Source of the DNA: Oscillospiraceae bacterium
Lineage (GTDB): Bacteria; Bacillota; Clostridia; Oscillospirales; Oscillospiraceae
NCBI GenBank assembly: GCA_022795735.1
Contig: JAAWHG010000020.1
Span: forward strand, 1-45,911
Direction: 5' to 3'
DNA length: 45,911 nucleotides
A program made the position numbers and the translations under genes. Below are positions 7,100 to 15,767 of this stretch, piece by piece (position 1 is the first letter of the stretch; each line of letters starts with the position of its first letter). The notes beneath the pieces were generated by a model. That model was given only the letters and a program-made list of their open reading frames with translations. It had not been told where the DNA came from and made no database searches.

Positions 7100-8266
7100 T
7101 CAGCAATAGAAATCCTTGATCTTTTTGGCCCGGCTGGGGTGCCGGAGCTTGCGGATGGCCTTGTTTTCAATCTGCCGGATGCGCTCTCGGGTGACGCCGA
7201 AGATTTGTCCGACTTCCTCCAAGGTGTGGGTGCGTCCGTCGTACATGCCGAACCGCATGCGCAGCACATCGGCTTCACGGTCGGTCAACGTCCCCAGAAT
7301 CTCTCCCAGCGCTTCGGCCAGGAGAGTATTGCTGGTTGCGTCGGCCGGACCGGGGGTGTTGTCGTCCTCTACGAAGGAGCCGATGGTGGTGTCCTCTTCG
7401 TCGCCGACCGGCGTGTCCAGAGAGAGTGTGTCGGCCGCGGTGCGGTTGGCCTCGATGATCTTCTCTACCGGCAAGCCGAGATCGGCGGCGATTTCCTCCA
7501 GGGTCGGTTCCCGGCCCAGTTCCTGTACCAGCTTTCGGTTACAACGCGTTGCCTTGTTGATGACCTCGACCATATGTACAGGAACGCGGATGGTCCTCGC
7601 CTGGTCCGCGATGGCCCGGGTTATCGCCTGCCGGATCCACCACGTCGCGTAGGTAGAGAACTTGTTTCCCTTGGTATAGTCAAATTTGTCCACGGCTCGG
7701 ATCAGGCCTGTGTTTCCCTCCTGGATTAAATCCAGAATGTGCAGGCCGCGGCCCGAGTACTTTTTCGCAATGGACACCACCAGCCGGAGATTGGCCTCGG
7801 TCAGCTTGTCCTTTGCTTTTTTGTCTCCCTCGGAGACCAATTTTGCAAGTTCAATTTCTTCGTCCGCCGTCAAAAGACGCACTTGCCCAATCTCTTTGAG
7901 ATACATGCGCACCGGATCGTCCAGGTTATACTCCGCCGCCAGCTCGACCGGGTCGATCAGCTCCTCCTCTTCCTCGTCCGGGAGGGTGATCGGAAGAATG
8001 TCTCCCCCGTCCAGATCAATGTCCAAGTCCAGTTCCAGTTCATTTCCCACGATCTGAATCCCCATGCTGTCGAAACTCTCGTACACCTGCTCGATATCGT
8101 CAGGGGAGAGGTCCGGACGCTTTTCCAGCAGCGCCGTCAGCTCCGAGGCCTGAATGGTCCCGTCCTTGCGGCCCTTCTGGATTAAAGCGTTTAACGCAGC
8201 GATTGCTTCCTGTGTTTCTTGGGCTTCTTTATTTTCTTTTGCAGCTTGATTCGTAGAATCCGCCAT
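7100..8266 (-). CDS. rpoD: primary RNA polymerase sigma factor (RpoD/SigA)
   Basis: A 388-residue housekeeping sigma-70 factor. A poorly conserved acidic N-terminal region 1.1 (to about residue 110) is followed by region 1.2 ([22 protein letters not shown]) and region 2 with the -10-recognising stretch ([27 protein letters not shown]). Then come region 3 ([14 protein letters not shown]) and region 4.2 ([31 protein letters not shown]). The length matches short clostridial SigA. Most Firmicutes carry dnaG directly upstream; here the gene has its own promoter (8321-8349), with tyrA divergent. Confidence 0.97.
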   Translation of the reverse strand: MADSTNQAAKENKEAQETQEAIAALNALIQKGRKDGTIQASELTALLEKRPDLSPDDIEQVYESFDSMGIQIVGNELELDLDIDLDGGDILPITLPDEEEEELIDPVELAAEYNLDDPVRMYLKEIGQVRLLTADEEIELAKLVSEGDKKAKDKLTEANLRLVVSIAKKYSGRGLHILDLIQEGNTGLIRAVDKFDYTKGNKFSTYATWWIRQAITRAIADQARTIRVPVHMVEVINKATRCNRKLVQELGREPTLEEIAADLGLPVEKIIEANRTAADTLSLDTPVGDEEDTTIGSFVEDDNTPGPADATSNTLLAEALGEILGTLTDREADVLRMRFGMYDGRTHTLEEVGQIFGVTRERIRQIENKAIRKLRHPSRAKKIKDFYC

Positions 8267-8320
8267 ATCGCACTTCCCTTATTGGTATGTAGTGACGGCT
8301 TTCCCACCTTCGTATACCCC

Positions 8321-8349
8321 ATTATATACCTTTTTCCAACTTGTTACAA
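8321..8349 (-). promoter_or_regulatory. rpoD promoter
   Basis: On the minus strand: TTGTAA, a 17-bp spacer and a perfect TATAAT. This gives a leader of about 50 nt before the rpoD ATG. Confidence 0.75.
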
Positions 8350-8373
8350 TAGGGAAAAACAATTTATTTTTTA

Positions 8374-8402
8374 TTGACGTACTTTGTCGCGAAGGATATA
8401 CT
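8374..8402 (+). promoter_or_regulatory. tyrA promoter
   Basis: TTGACG, a 17-bp spacer and TATACT. The start point would be about 8409, only around 12 nt before the ATG, so the leader is very short. Confidence 0.75.
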
Positions 8403-8420
8403 AGGCGGGAGGTGATGGGT

Positions 8421-9269
8421 ATGAAGATTGGTATCATAGGTTTGGGGCTGATGGGGGGATCCTTCTGCCGGGCGTTTAAGGCCTATACCGGCCATCAGGT
8501 GCTGGGCGCGACCCGAAATCCGGCTACGGTGGCTTTCGCCAGGAGCGTGGACGCCATCGACGGGCCGGTTGAACGGCTGGCCGAATTGGACCTGTGCCTG
8601 GTGGCGCTGCCGCCGGAGGAGACCGCTTCCTTCCTGGAAGACCATGCGGGGGAATTTCGCAAAGGGGCGGTGGTCATCGACATCTGCGGGGTGAAGCAGA
8701 TGATTGTGGACCGCGCGGACAGGCTCTATCACGACGCGGGGGTCCGGTTTCTGGGCTGCCACCCCATGGCGGGCAAGGAGAACGCCGGATTTGCCAATTC
8801 GGACGCCAATCTCTATCGTGGGGCCAGCTTCATTATGACCCCTACGGCGCTGACCGACCCGTCTGCGCCGCCGTTGGTGGCGGGGCTGATGGAGGAGATT
8901 GGCTTCGCGCGGATTGTGGAGGCCTCCCCCGCCGGGCATGACCGGATTATCGCCTATACCTCCCAGCTGGCCCATGTGGTGTCCAGCGCCTACATGAAGA
9001 GTCCGACCGGCGGGGAAATCCTGGGCTTCTCAGCGGGCAGCTTTCAGGATATGACCCGCGTCGCCAAGCTGGACCCGGAGCTGTGGGCCACCCTGTTTTT
9101 ACATAACAGGGAACCTCTTCTCGGGGAAATTGACGTCCTTCTTGACAATCTTACCCAGTTTCGAAATCTTTTATCCAAAAAAGACTGGAACGGCATGGTG
9201 GAATCCCTGGATACAGGGCGAAAGCTGCGGGAGGACGTCCTCCGGCGGCAGTTGGGAGACCGGAATTGA
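8421..9269 (+). CDS. tyrA: prephenate dehydrogenase
   Basis: A 282-residue cytosolic enzyme of the TyrA family, which oxidatively decarboxylates prephenate to 4-hydroxyphenylpyruvate (or arogenate to tyrosine) with NAD(P). The Rossmann motif GIIGLGLMGGSF is at residues 3-14. The family's active-site stretches GCHPMAGKE and TSQLAHVVSSA (catalytic His) and the FQDMTRVA segment are present. There is no fused chorismate mutase or ACT domain, so feedback control must lie elsewhere. I chose ATG 8421 because GGAGG lies 8 nt upstream; ATG 8415 is too close. It stands alone rather than in an aro operon. Confidence 0.9.
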   Translation: MKIGIIGLGLMGGSFCRAFKAYTGHQVLGATRNPATVAFARSVDAIDGPVERLAELDLCLVALPPEETASFLEDHAGEFRKGAVVIDICGVKQMIVDRADRLYHDAGVRFLGCHPMAGKENAGFANSDANLYRGASFIMTPTALTDPSAPPLVAGLMEEIGFARIVEASPAGHDRIIAYTSQLAHVVSSAYMKSPTGGEILGFSAGSFQDMTRVAKLDPELWATLFLHNREPLLGEIDVLLDNLTQFRNLLSKKDWNGMVESLDTGRKLREDVLRRQLGDRN

Positions 9270-9312
9270 GGGAATTTCGCGCCGGAAGCCGGTTTTTCGC
9301 GGGATTTCCGCC
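9270..9312 (+). terminator. probable terminator between tyrA and the AraC gene
   Basis: A compact CCGG-AAG-CCGG hairpin followed by five T lies in the 48-bp gap between convergent genes, inside a larger imperfect inverted repeat. Confidence 0.5.
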
Positions 9313-9317
9313 CGTTT

Positions 9318-10169
9318 CTACAGGACATAGAGCGCGCCGGGCAAATCCTCCGGGGGGACCGCCTCTCCCCGGTTTGCGCGGACATACTCGCCAGGGCTCA
9401 TGCCGGTGAACTGCCGGAAGACCCTGGCGAAATAATTTCCGCTGGAAAAACCGCAGGCGTCGGAGACAAAGGCCACCGTCCGTCCCTCCTGGCGCAGGAG
9501 CAGCTTGGCGTGTTCCACCCGCAGGCGGTTGAGGTATTTCCCCGGCGTAACGCCCGCGCATTTTCGGAAGATACGGGTCAGGTATTCCTGCGACAGCTCC
9601 AACCGCGCGGCGACGTCCCCCGGTCCGTCCAAAAAGGCAAAGTCCCGCTGCATCAACGCCATGGCGTCCGCCACCGCTCTGGGCGCGGGGGGACCGTCCC
9701 CGGCGCTGTCCCGTCCCGTCCCGTACAGGCGGGAGAGCAGACGGTAGGCCGCCGCCGACGCGAGCGGAGCGGGCACCGGCTCGGTCTCCGCCGCCAGCGC
9801 GCGGAAAGCCTCTCGAACCGGTCCGCCGCCCAATGGAAAGAACAGTCCGCCCCCCTGCAAGAGACGGTTGGCCGCGTCCCCGCAGACACGCAGGAGGAGA
9901 AGGGCCGCCTCCCCTCTGGGAAACAGGGTTGCCGCCGAATCCCCCGCGATGGCCGCCGCCCGGGGAAATTCCAGCGGCGCGGAGCGGGCCCCCGCGGAGA
10001 CCCAGACTGTTCCACGCTCCGCCGCCAGAACGTACCAGCTTCCGGCGGCCCCCGGAAGGGGAACCGCTTCTGAGTCGGGAAGGGGGAGCAGCCGTGCCTC
10101 CTGGACAGCCAGAAGCCCCGAGATGGTGTCATCCGGGGCTTCGAGACTGATATTCTGTGCGTCCGCCAC
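9318..10169 (-). CDS. AraC-family transcriptional regulator
   Basis: A 283-residue regulator. The N-terminal 180 residues form a diverged, alanine- and proline-rich sensing domain. The C-terminal 100 residues are the double HTH of AraC proteins: DVAARLELSQEYLTRIFRKCAGVTPGKYLNRLRVEHAKLLL for the first, VSDACGFSSGNYFARVFRQFTGMSPGEY for the second. It starts with GTG 10169, two bases after the stop of the MsmK-like ATPase, so it is the last gene of that operon and translation is probably coupled. It likely controls the sugar genes of this locus. Confidence 0.85.
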   Translation of the reverse strand: MADAQNISLEAPDDTISGLLAVQEARLLPLPDSEAVPLPGAAGSWYVLAAERGTVWVSAGARSAPLEFPRAAAIAGDSAATLFPRGEAALLLLRVCGDAANRLLQGGGLFFPLGGGPVREAFRALAAETEPVPAPLASAAAYRLLSRLYGTGRDSAGDGPPAPRAVADAMALMQRDFAFLDGPGDVAARLELSQEYLTRIFRKCAGVTPGKYLNRLRVEHAKLLLRQEGRTVAFVSDACGFSSGNYFARVFRQFTGMSPGEYVRANRGEAVPPEDLPGALYVL

Positions 10170-10171
10170 GG

Positions 10172-11272
10172 TCAGTGGCAGATGGCCTGCTGGGTCTCGG
10201 GGTCGAAGAAATGGAGCTTTTCCAGCTTGACCGCCACTTTGATCTTGTCGTCCGTCGGGTGCGGCTCGGAAGAGGGCATTTTGACGATGACCTTGATGTC
10301 GTTGACATAGACGTACAGGTTGGTCTCCGCGCCCAACAGCTCGCAGAATTCGACCTTCGCGGTCAAGCCGTTGCCGTCGGTCAGCAAATCATTGGACTGG
10401 AAGTCCTCGGGACGGATGCCCATGGTGACCGTCTTACCGACATAATTTTTGAGAGCTTTGGCTTTGTCATCCAGAATAGCGATCTTATCGCTCCCGACGA
10501 CGGCGTAGAGCTTGCCGCCCTCGCTGGAAATGACGGCGTCCAGGAAGTTCATCTGGGGGCTGCCGATGAAGCCGGCGACAAAGAGGTTGCACGGGGTGTT
10601 GTAGAGCACCTGCGGGGTGTCGAATTGCTGAATGATGCCGTCCTTCATGACGACAATGCGGTCGCCCATGGTCATGGCCTCGGTCTGGTCGTGGGTGACG
10701 TAGACGAAAGTGGTGTCCAGGCGCTTGTGGAGGCGGGTGATCTCGGAGCGCATGGAGGTGCGGAGCTTGGCGTCGAGGTTGGACAACGGCTCGTCGAGCA
10801 GGAAGACGGCGGGGTCGCGGACCATGGCGCGGCCTAGGGCGACGCGCTGGCGCTGGCCGCCGGAGAGAGCCTTGGGCTTGCGCTGAAGGAGGTGCTCGAG
10901 GTCGAGAATCTTGGCGGCCTCGTGGACGCGCTTGTCGATCTCGTCCTTGGGCATCTTGCGCAGGGTCAGGCCGAAGGCGATATTCTTATAGACCGACATG
11001 TGGGGGTAGAGGGCGTAGTTTTGGAAGACCATGGCGATGTCGCGGTCCTTGGGGGGCACCTTGGACACCTCGCGGTCGCCGATATAGAGCTCGCCGCTGG
11101 AAACGGTCTCCAAGCCGGCGATCATGCGCAGAGTGGTGGATTTGCCGCAGCCGGAGGGGCCGACCAGGATGATAAATTCCTTGTCTTTGATCTCCAGGTT
11201 AAGGTTGGGCACGACGGGGGTCTTGGCGCCGTCGTAGATTTTGGTGACGTTTTTAAAGCTGATGGAAGCCAT
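10172..11272 (-). CDS. msmK: sugar ABC transporter ATPase, MsmK/UgpC type
   Basis: A 366-residue CUT1-family ATPase. Walker A GPSGCGKST is near residue 38-46, the signature LSGGQRQRVALGRAM, Walker B VFLLDEPLSNLDAKLR and the switch His in VTHDQTEA are present. The C-terminal TOBE/MalK-like regulatory domain (residues 235-366) includes GIRPEDF. The protein sits on the cytoplasmic face and energises sugar permeases. No permease or binding protein is nearby, so it probably serves several unlinked transporters, as MsmK does in streptococci. AAGGAGG precedes the ATG. Its own promoter candidate lies at 11308-11336. Confidence 0.92.
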   Translation of the reverse strand: MASISFKNVTKIYDGAKTPVVPNLNLEIKDKEFIILVGPSGCGKSTTLRMIAGLETVSSGELYIGDREVSKVPPKDRDIAMVFQNYALYPHMSVYKNIAFGLTLRKMPKDEIDKRVHEAAKILDLEHLLQRKPKALSGGQRQRVALGRAMVRDPAVFLLDEPLSNLDAKLRTSMRSEITRLHKRLDTTFVYVTHDQTEAMTMGDRIVVMKDGIIQQFDTPQVLYNTPCNLFVAGFIGSPQMNFLDAVISSEGGKLYAVVGSDKIAILDDKAKALKNYVGKTVTMGIRPEDFQSNDLLTDGNGLTAKVEFCELLGAETNLYVYVNDIKVIVKMPSSEPHPTDDKIKVAVKLEKLHFFDPETQQAICH

Positions 11273-11307
11273 GGACAGTTCCTCCTTGCGGTGTCGTTGT
11301 TACCTAA

Positions 11308-11336
11308 AACATACCATAGGCCAGCCGGGATTGCAA
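11308..11336 (-). promoter_or_regulatory. promoter candidate for the msmK-araC operon
   Basis: On the minus strand: TTGCAA, 17 bp, TATGTT, in the 161-bp gap after the GH13 gene. Confidence 0.45.
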
Positions 11337-11433
11337 CAACAATTCCTTGATGGGATAGATATTTTTTTGACCTTTTTGGCTGAGAAGATCCCATGTTGGA
11401 GGAGAGCAGAGTCAATCTCTTGACGCTCGCCGG

Positions 11434-13107
11434 CTAGGCCAGCTCCAAGGCGATCAACTGCCAGCCGCTGAGGCGGACGGCGCTGCCGTCCAGGTCCAGC
11501 TCGTTCAGGTTGTTCAGCAGCAGGGTTTTGATCTCTCCCGGCAGGGGAAGGTCCTGCGGCCCGGCCTGGAAGTTGCCGGCCACCAGAATCGTTTTGTCTC
11601 CCCGGCGGAAATAGGCCATCAGGTTATCCCGCTCGGTCAGGTAGGGCTCGGTTTTGCCGTAGACGAGGGTTTCGGCATAGGCCGGGTCCTTCCGCAGGGT
11701 GATGAGCAGGCGGTAGAACTCGTAGATCGAGTCGGGCCGGCCGCGCTGCTCGGCCAGATTGAGCCAGGTGTAATTGGGGTTGACCGCCAGCCAGGGGGTG
11801 CCGGTCGTGAAGCCGGCGTTGGGAGAGGCGTCCCACTGCACAGGGGTGCGGGCGTTGTCCCGGGAGAGGCGGTTGACCGATTGCAGCGCCTGTTCGGGGG
11901 TCAGCCCGGCGGCCAGGGCTACCTGGTACTCGTCGAGGGTGTTGCAGTCGTCAATTTCGGAGATGTCGTGGAAGACGGTATTTTCCATGCCGAGCTCTTG
12001 GCCCTGAAACAGGAAGGGCAGGCCTTTGAGCAGGAAACTCAGGCCGCCGAGCATTTTTTTGCCCGCTTCGCAGCGGCCCTCCGGGGGGAGAAAGTGGGAA
12101 ACGCCCCGGGGCTCGTCGTGATTTTCGATGATGTTGGCGACATAACCCACCCCTTCGGCCTTGCGCTGGGTGGAGAAGCAGGCGTCCCGGTATTGGCGGG
12201 GGGTGACGTCGGGCTCGGCGTACCAGCCCTTGGGGCCCCGGCTGACCACCGTCGGCGCGAAGTCGAAGATGCTGGAAAAGCAGCCGCCGTCTCCGATGAA
12301 AAGGGGGAGCTCCTCCTCCTTTTCGTTGAACAGCTCGCCGATGGAGAAGGCGTTGTGGGGAATGAAGGTATGATCGGCCATCTCCTGGAGGAAGTCCATG
12401 ATGCCGGTGGCCTCTTCCAGCATGTTGCCGATGTTGGACAGGCCGTCGTCCCGGTCGGCGGGGTAGTCGCGGAAGGGGAGGCATTTTTTGATATTGATGA
12501 TGGCGTCGATGCGGAAGCCGGCGACGCCCTTGTCCAGCCACCAGTTGACCATTTGATAGACCTCCTGGCGGAGTTCAGGGTTTTCCCAGTTGAGGTCGGG
12601 CTGTTTTTTATGAAAGACGTGGAGATAGATTTTGTCGTCGCGGCCGGGCAGCTTATCCCAGCAGGGGCCGCCGAAATAGCTGCGCCAGTTGCAGGGCAGT
12701 GGATCGCCCTCCTTGTGGTCCTGAATATAGAAGTACTTGCCGTATTTCCCGTCGGGGTCGGCGCAGGCCTTTTGGAACCACTCGTGTTCGTCGGAGCAGT
12801 GGTTGACCACCAGGTCCATGACGAGGTACATGTCCCGTTTTTTGGTCTCGGCCAGCAGCTCGTCGAAGTCGGCCATGGTCCCGAAGCGGGGGTCGATGTT
12901 ATAATAGTCGGCAATGTCGTAGCCCTGGTCCGCCATGGGCGAGGGATAGATCGGACTGAGCCAGATGATGTCCACGCCCAGCTCCTTCAGATAGTCCAGC
13001 TTGCCGATGATGCCGCGGAGGTCGCCGATGCCGTCTCCGTTGGCGTCGCAGAAGCTCTTGGGGTAAATCTGATAGGCCACCTTGCCGTGCCACCATTTGC
13101 GTTCCAT
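11434..13107 (-). CDS. GH13 alpha-glucosidase (oligo-1,6-glucosidase type)
   Basis: A 557-residue cytosolic alpha-amylase-superfamily hydrolase; no signal peptide. The opening WWHGKVAYQIYPKSFCDANGDGIGDL and the GDGIGDL calcium loop are typical of oligo-1,6-glucosidase / trehalose-6-P hydrolase / sucrose isomerase relatives (GH13_31, _29). Catalytic residues are visible: nucleophile Asp201 in GFRIDAI, acid/base Glu258 in SIGELF and stabilising Asp331 in NHDEPR (normally NHDQPR). It cleaves short alpha-glucosides brought in by sugar importers. It is divergent from a second GH13 gene and upstream of msmK. Exact substrate specificity cannot be read. Confidence 0.9.
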   Translation of the reverse strand: MERKWWHGKVAYQIYPKSFCDANGDGIGDLRGIIGKLDYLKELGVDIIWLSPIYPSPMADQGYDIADYYNIDPRFGTMADFDELLAETKKRDMYLVMDLVVNHCSDEHEWFQKACADPDGKYGKYFYIQDHKEGDPLPCNWRSYFGGPCWDKLPGRDDKIYLHVFHKKQPDLNWENPELRQEVYQMVNWWLDKGVAGFRIDAIINIKKCLPFRDYPADRDDGLSNIGNMLEEATGIMDFLQEMADHTFIPHNAFSIGELFNEKEEELPLFIGDGGCFSSIFDFAPTVVSRGPKGWYAEPDVTPRQYRDACFSTQRKAEGVGYVANIIENHDEPRGVSHFLPPEGRCEAGKKMLGGLSFLLKGLPFLFQGQELGMENTVFHDISEIDDCNTLDEYQVALAAGLTPEQALQSVNRLSRDNARTPVQWDASPNAGFTTGTPWLAVNPNYTWLNLAEQRGRPDSIYEFYRLLITLRKDPAYAETLVYGKTEPYLTERDNLMAYFRRGDKTILVAGNFQAGPQDLPLPGEIKTLLLNNLNELDLDGSAVRLSGWQLIALELA

Positions 13108-13135
13108 AGTTCACAAGCCTCCCAACAAAAAAGTA

Positions 13136-13164
13136 TTGTATTGGCGGGGAAAATGTGATAGTAT
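13136..13164 (+). promoter_or_regulatory. promoter of the plus-strand GH13 gene
   Basis: TTGTAT, a 17-bp spacer and TAGTAT in the 160-bp divergent intergenic region, about 100 bp upstream of the ATG at 13268. Confidence 0.5.
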
Positions 13165-13267
13165 CCAGTTACCTGAGAACAGGCATATTTTAACGGTTCG
13201 CACCGGGGTTTTCTACTACGATTCCAGGATAAACTTGTACAATACTATGATTTTGGAGGGCCGGAAT

Positions 13268-14965
13268 ATGAAAAAGGCATGGTGGAAGGAAAGCGTCGTA
13301 TACCAGGTGTATCCCCGCTCGTTCTGCGACAGCAACGGCGACGGCGTCGGCGATCTTCGCGGGATGGAGAGCAAGCTGGACTATATCCGGGAGTTGGGGG
13401 TAAACGTGATCTGGATGAGCCCGGTTTACAAGTCCCCCAACGACGACAACGGCTATGACATCTCCGATTACCGGGCGATCATGGATGAGTTTGGCACCAT
13501 GGAGGATTTCGAACACCTGCTGGCGGCGGCGCACGAGCGGGGGCTGAAGCTGGTGATGGACCTGGTGGTCAACCATACCTCCGACGAGCACCCGTGGTTT
13601 CTGGAAAGCCGTTCGTCGCGGGACAACCCCAAGCGGGACTACTACATCTGGCGGGAGCCGGTCAACGGCCGCGAGCCCAACAACTGGGGAAGCGTCTTCT
13701 CCGGTCCGGCCTGGGAATGGGACGAGACCACTGGGATGTATTATCTCCACTGTTTCTCAAAAAAACAGCCCGACCTCAACTGGGAAAACCCCAAGGTGCG
13801 GGACGAGGTGTTTGACATGATGACGTGGTGGTGCGAAAAAGGGGTGGACGGCTTCCGGATGGACGTGATCTCCATGATCTCCAAGCCGGACGGCATGCCC
13901 GACGCGCCGCAGGAGCCGGGGGCGGCCTATGGCATCGCCATGCAGGACGGCTGCTGCTGCAACGGTCCGCGCGTCCATGAATACCTGCGGGAGATGAACC
14001 GGCGGGTGCTGTCTCAGTATAATCTGATGACGGTGGGCGAGACCGCCCAGGTCAACGTCCGCGAGGCAAAGCGGTACGCCGGTTCCGACGGGAGCGAGCT
14101 GAACATGGTCTTCGCCTTCGAGCATGTGGAGCTGGACGCCCGGCCCGACGGAAAGTGGCATCTGGACCGGATTTCCCTGCCGGCCTTCAAGGAGAACATG
14201 CGCAAATGGCAGGATGAGCTGGACGAGGTGGCGTGGAACTCCCTGTTCCTGTGCAACCACGACCAGCCGCGCATTGTCTCCCGGCTGGGGGACGAGTCGC
14301 CCGACAGCGCCAAGTGCATCGCCACCATGCTCCATCTGCACCAGGGGACCCCCTATGTCTACCAGGGCGAAGAACTGGGCATGACCAACTGTCCCTTCGG
14401 CAGCATTGAGAACTACCGCGACGTGGAGACGCTGAACGCTTACCGCGAGCTGACGGAGGCCGGACTGCGCGAGCCGGAGGAGCTGCTGCGCTGCATCGCC
14501 TACAAGAGCCGTGACAACGCCCGCACGCCGATGCAGTGGGACGGTACGGAAAACGCGGGCTTTTCCACCGGAACGCCGTGGATCATGGTCAATCCCAACT
14601 ATACGCGGATCAACGTGGCGGCCCAGCGGAAGGACCCGGATTCGGTGTTCCATTATTACAAAAAACTGATTGCCCTGCGGCGCGGGGGGAGATGGGCCGA
14701 CGCGGTCGTCTACGGCAAGTACCGGCTGCTGGCGCCGGAGGACGAATCAATCTACGCCTACACCCGCACATGGGAGGACGTGACGCTGCTGGTGGTGTGC
14801 AACCTGAGCGCCGGACAGGCCCGGTTCGCCGTCCCCGCCGGATTGGCGCGGACGGACGCGGCGGTGGTGATCGCCAACATGGAGCCGCCCGCCCTGACCG
14901 AAACGCTGCCCCTGAAACCCTGGCAGGCTGTCGTGTGGGCGGTGCGGGGCGATGGCCAGGACTGA
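13268..14965 (+). CDS. GH13 alpha-glucosidase (oligo-1,6-glucosidase type)
   Basis: A 565-residue cytosolic enzyme, paralogous to the divergent gene at 11434-13107 but clearly distinct. The catalytic triad is Asp199 (GFRMDVI), Glu258 (TVGETA) and Asp332 (NHDQPR). The calcium loop DSNGDGVGDL is at residues 21-30. The standard NHDQPR and the VISMISKPDG insertion after the nucleophile fit oligo-1,6-glucosidase or alpha-glucosidase better than trehalose-6-P hydrolase. ATG 13268 has GGAGG about 10 nt upstream; the apparent longer ORF from 13082 crosses the promoter. Its last codons overlap the next gene by 14 bp. Confidence 0.9.
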   Translation: MKKAWWKESVVYQVYPRSFCDSNGDGVGDLRGMESKLDYIRELGVNVIWMSPVYKSPNDDNGYDISDYRAIMDEFGTMEDFEHLLAAAHERGLKLVMDLVVNHTSDEHPWFLESRSSRDNPKRDYYIWREPVNGREPNNWGSVFSGPAWEWDETTGMYYLHCFSKKQPDLNWENPKVRDEVFDMMTWWCEKGVDGFRMDVISMISKPDGMPDAPQEPGAAYGIAMQDGCCCNGPRVHEYLREMNRRVLSQYNLMTVGETAQVNVREAKRYAGSDGSELNMVFAFEHVELDARPDGKWHLDRISLPAFKENMRKWQDELDEVAWNSLFLCNHDQPRIVSRLGDESPDSAKCIATMLHLHQGTPYVYQGEELGMTNCPFGSIENYRDVETLNAYRELTEAGLREPEELLRCIAYKSRDNARTPMQWDGTENAGFSTGTPWIMVNPNYTRINVAAQRKDPDSVFHYYKKLIALRRGGRWADAVVYGKYRLLAPEDESIYAYTRTWEDVTLLVVCNLSAGQARFAVPAGLARTDAAVVIANMEPPALTETLPLKPWQAVVWAVRGDGQD

Positions 14966-15665
14966 CCGGCGCGGTCCCCTCGGGGCCCCCATGAGCCGCG
15001 CCGAGATCATCGGCGGGTTTCTCTACTTCCCCTTTTACCTCGCCGTTGTGCCGTGGCTGCTGCATTGGCTGCCGGCCTTTCTGTGGGCGCCCCTCTCCGA
15101 ACCGCTGGCGAATTTTCTCTATTTCTGCGTCAATTTTATCGCCGTCCTTTTGATTTTCCGCCGGTGGCTGGCGGCCTCCCTGGCCGGTGCGGGGCGGCGG
15201 TTCTGGGAGACCGTTCAGGCCGCCGTGCTGGGCTTCGCGTTTTACTACGCCCTCTTTTGGCTGCTCTCCCGCGTGTTTGGGCTGTTGCGGCTGGAGGTCG
15301 CCGATCCCAACGACGCTTATCTCCGCTCTCTGGACGGGGGCGGCTGGCCCCTGCTGTACATTGGCGCGCTGTTTTTGGTCCCGCCGGCGGAGGAAACCCT
15401 GTTTCGGGGCCTGATTTTCGGCAATCTCCGGGAACGGGGCCGTATTTTGGCCTACGCCGTCTCCGCGCTGGTCTTCGCCGCCGCCCACGTCTGGCGGTAT
15501 ATCGGCCCGGTGGGCTGGACGGGAACCCTGCTGGCCGCCCTTCGCTATCTGCCCGCCGGAATCGCGCTTGGCTGGTGCTATGAAAAGTCGGACACCGTGT
15601 GGGCTCCCATCGCAGCCCACAGCCTTCTCAACGCCGCCGCCCTGGGTTTACTGCGGTTGGGATGA
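14952..15665 (+). CDS. CPBP-family intramembrane glutamic endopeptidase
   Basis: A 237-residue membrane protein with about six to seven hydrophobic segments and the three CPBP/Abi motifs in order: EETLFRG (EExxxR; about residues 152-158), FAAAH (FxxxH) and HSLLN (HxxxN). The family comprises membrane proteases related to CAAX-prenyl endopeptidase Rce1, often linked to bacteriocin immunity or envelope signalling in Firmicutes. The start overlaps the end of the GH13 gene by 14 bp, so the two are translated from one message even though no functional link is evident. A terminator follows immediately. Confidence 0.88.
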   Translation: MARTDRRGPLGAPMSRAEIIGGFLYFPFYLAVVPWLLHWLPAFLWAPLSEPLANFLYFCVNFIAVLLIFRRWLAASLAGAGRRFWETVQAAVLGFAFYYALFWLLSRVFGLLRLEVADPNDAYLRSLDGGGWPLLYIGALFLVPPAEETLFRGLIFGNLRERGRILAYAVSALVFAAAHVWRYIGPVGWTGTLLAALRYLPAGIALGWCYEKSDTVWAPIAAHSLLNAAALGLLRLG

Positions 15666-15693
15666 AAAAACTGGCGTATAATGCCGGTTTTTC
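15665..15693 (+). terminator. Rho-independent terminator
   Basis: An A6-CTGGC stem pairs with GCCGG-T5 across a 7-nt loop and ends the GH13-CPBP operon. Confidence 0.8.
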
Positions 15694-15705
15694 CCGAAAC
15701 GTGAG

Positions 15706-15734
15706 TTGCCTTTTACGCTCTTTTGTGGTATATT
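15706..15734 (+). promoter_or_regulatory. promoter of the DUF2207-like gene
   Basis: TTGCCT, a 17-bp spacer and TATATT, 34 bp upstream of the ATG at 15768. Confidence 0.65.
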
Positions 15735-15767
15735 AGAGTGTAAAGTTAGCGGTCGAGGGGGGTGCGG

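Noticed and set aside
11881..13158. 425-codon plus-strand ORF opposite the GH13 gene
   Set aside because: It is an antisense frame kept open by codon bias of the real GH13 gene; no ribosome site or domain.
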